Virus record (IMG/VR): IMGVR_UViG_3300042389_000626
Location: 1-40,034 of that record
Strand: one strand, 5' to 3'
Origin: a virus
Length of the DNA: 40,034 nucleotides
Of this stretch, positions 39,023-40,034 are shown piece by piece. A model generated the notes under the pieces. The model searched no databases, had not been told where the DNA came from, and was given only the letters and a program-made list of their open reading frames with translations. The first letter of the stretch is position 1. Each line of letters starts with the position of its first letter. Position numbers and translations under genes: made by a program.

Positions 39023-39220
39023 TTAACTTTTAATTTCAAAATCTTTATTGTATATGTTATTCTCTTTTATTTTATTAACAGTATACGCAATTCCTTTACT
39101 CAATCCTTGTGTATGAATACCTGGCTCATCTTTTAATTCATCAGCGTATTCAATTAAATCGTCTAATACTTTCCTTTCAATTACAATAAACTCTTTGTAA
39201 GCTCCTATTAACTGGTCCAT
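39023..39220 (-). CDS. Small unknown protein (65 residues)
   Basis: A 65-residue helical protein. KEFIVIERKVLDDLIEYADE and DEPGIHTQGLSKGIAYTVNK suggest two helices and a loop. It is acidic overall. No motif was found. It lies three bases before the 105-residue gene and is part of the same operon. Confidence 0.6.
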   Translation of the reverse strand: MDQLIGAYKEFIVIERKVLDDLIEYADELKDEPGIHTQGLSKGIAYTVNKIKENNIYNKDFEIKS

Positions 39221-39225
39221 AATTT

Positions 39226-39321
39226 TTATTTGTTTTTCCTTTTAATGTATTCGGTATATAAATAAAATATGTATACTGACATTATACATACTACATAGAA
39301 TATAGTTTGCCTATGATACAT
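39226..39321 (-). CDS. Tiny membrane protein (31 residues)
   Basis: A 31-codon frame starting MYHRQTIFYVVCIMSVYIFY with a single membrane helix and a basic end (YIKRKNK). Its first codons overlap the last of the 87-residue gene by 11 bases, and its stop lies five bases before the 65-residue gene. It fits the pattern of other tiny membrane proteins here. It may be a real gene or a chance frame. Confidence 0.45.
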   Translation of the reverse strand: MYHRQTIFYVVCIMSVYIFYLYTEYIKRKNK

Positions 39322-39574
39322 TTGTATTGTCAATTTCGTTTTCAAATGCTTTGATTGCCTTCTTTACATTTTCCATTTCAGGTATGTCTAATTTTTCACC
39401 GATTGAAACAAATCCTATCGTTAATATTGCAAATACAATACCAATACTAAATTCTACAACTCGTTCATTATATAAACCGTTGGTCTCTGCGGTAACTCCG
39501 TTATGTGTCGTTAATTCCAATCCTAATAAGGTTTCTCTTTTACTTAAGAAACTAAATCCTAATTCTATTTTCAT
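39311..39574 (-). CDS. Small membrane protein (87 residues)
   Basis: An 87-residue protein starting MKIELGFSFLSKRETLLGLE. It has one clear membrane helix around residues 46-62 (FSIGIVFAILTIGFVSI) and an acidic C-terminal helix (ENVKKAIKAFENEIDN). No family was recognised. It lies 18 bases after the 115-residue gene. Confidence 0.6.
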   Translation of the reverse strand: MKIELGFSFLSKRETLLGLELTTHNGVTAETNGLYNERVVEFSIGIVFAILTIGFVSIGEKLDIPEMENVKKAIKAFENEIDNTNVS

Positions 39575-39592
39575 AATTTTTATTTTGTTTGT

Positions 39593-39940
39593 CTAAAACG
39601 GGTTATTAAAGTTTGTATTACCCGTTGTTTGCTGTGCTTTTGGTTTACATTTTACTATCAATGATTCAAATATTAATGCAGTTAGTTCAAATGATTTTAA
39701 TTTTCTACCTGCAATCCAATCTCTACAATATTGTACCGTATTCAATCCATCCCTTAATACTATTTCATATTCGTTTATTATTGTTCCCTGTCTAAATATT
39801 ACTATTGTATAAGGTGCCTTATTATACGCAACTCTAAAAGTATATTCCGTTTCGGTTTCAATTACATCACCTATCATAAACTCTTTATAGTGATGCGACC
39901 AACTTTCTAACTTTTTATAGTTCTTTATTGTCAAACTCAT
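39593..39940 (-). CDS. Small unknown protein (115 residues)
   Basis: A 115-residue protein, mostly beta-strands in the first two thirds (DVIETETEYTFRVAYNKAPY, TIVIFRQGTIINEYEIVL), ending in a helix (LTALIFESLIVKCK) and an Asn-rich tail. It has two Cys and no motif. Its start overlaps the 3' end of the partial gene upstream by 26 bases. Confidence 0.6.
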   Translation of the reverse strand: MSLTIKNYKKLESWSHHYKEFMIGDVIETETEYTFRVAYNKAPYTIVIFRQGTIINEYEIVLRDGLNTVQYCRDWIAGRKLKSFELTALIFESLIVKCKPKAQQTTGNTNFNNPF

Positions 39941-40034
39941 ATACTAAATAGTTTTGTTCTTTATGTGTTTCAACTCTTGTCGGTTTTGTATGTAGTAAAC
40001 TATCTGCTGACAATTCAATTTCATTTTTAACAAT
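39915..40034 (-). CDS. C-terminal fragment of an unknown protein (runs off window)
   Basis: The last 39 codons and TAA stop of a gene that begins beyond the right edge. The visible part starts IVKNEIELSADSLLHTKPTR and ends YLVYEFDNKEL. It overlaps the start of the 115-residue gene by 26 bases. Too little is visible for an assignment. Confidence 0.5.
   Translation of the reverse strand: MVKNEIELSADSLLHTKPTRVETHKEQNYLVYEFDNKEL

Overview
The window reads as part of the genome of a large, AT-rich contractile-tailed (T4-like) phage. The likely host is a member of Bacteroidota. Two observations support the host guess: almost no start codon is preceded by a Shine-Dalgarno sequence, with A/T-rich leaders instead, and the recurrent promoter-like element carries a TTTGG box. 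All supported genes lie on the minus strand, so transcription runs from high to low coordinates. Several marine T4-like accessory genes are present: peptide deformylase, Hsp20, a NodU-type carbamoyltransferase and a gp55-like sigma factor.

Layout by coordinate. (1) 1-15.7 kb holds virion genes: a 1753-residue tail/baseplate protein with a LamG-like insert, a coiled-coil/Ig-like protein, a DNRLRE-like protein, gp6-like and gp25-like baseplate wedge proteins, and a gp5-like spike without a lysozyme domain. (2) 15.7-22.1 kb holds the carbamoyltransferase, gp55-like late sigma factor, peptide deformylase, a DUF2061 protein, an HxGH nucleotidyltransferase, a membrane protein with a coiled coil and a calcium-loop-like motif, Hsp20 and an HD-domain protein. 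(3) 22.1-29.6 kb is an accessory cluster: one radical SAM enzyme with an N-terminal SPASM-like Cys region, three SGNH-type proteins, three sulfotransferase-like proteins, a Zn-ribbon protein, several tiny ORFs, and a 508-residue protein that looks like ATP-grasp + degenerate Hint + six-Cys tail. (4) 29.6-35.2 kb holds small early-type genes, a structured non-coding stretch, a tRNA-Gly(CCC)-like gene with a hairpin in its D-loop, a lipoprotein, a zincin-like protein and a GIY-YIG protein. (5) 35.2-35.9 kb is a repeat- and palindrome-rich gene-free region, a candidate origin or control region. (6) 35.9-40 kb holds an HNH protein with several Zn-binding motifs, tiny membrane proteins, a T5orf172/GIY-YIG-like protein and small unknowns.

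Regulation. Six upstream regions share ATTTGGTA-N14-TCGTATATTA on the minus strand at exactly constant spacing, and most likely form one promoter class. Virion-type operons instead have ATATTTAT shortly before the start codon, possibly a late-promoter element for the encoded gp55-like sigma factor. Three intrinsic terminators are visible. A dispersed G-rich element occurs three times. The sulfotransferases, SGNH proteins and the nucleotidyltransferase/DUF2061 pair suggest, by inference, a programme that decorates a surface or virion glycan or peptide. The ATP-grasp/Hint/Cys-tail protein beside the radical SAM gene is the best candidate for an undescribed system.
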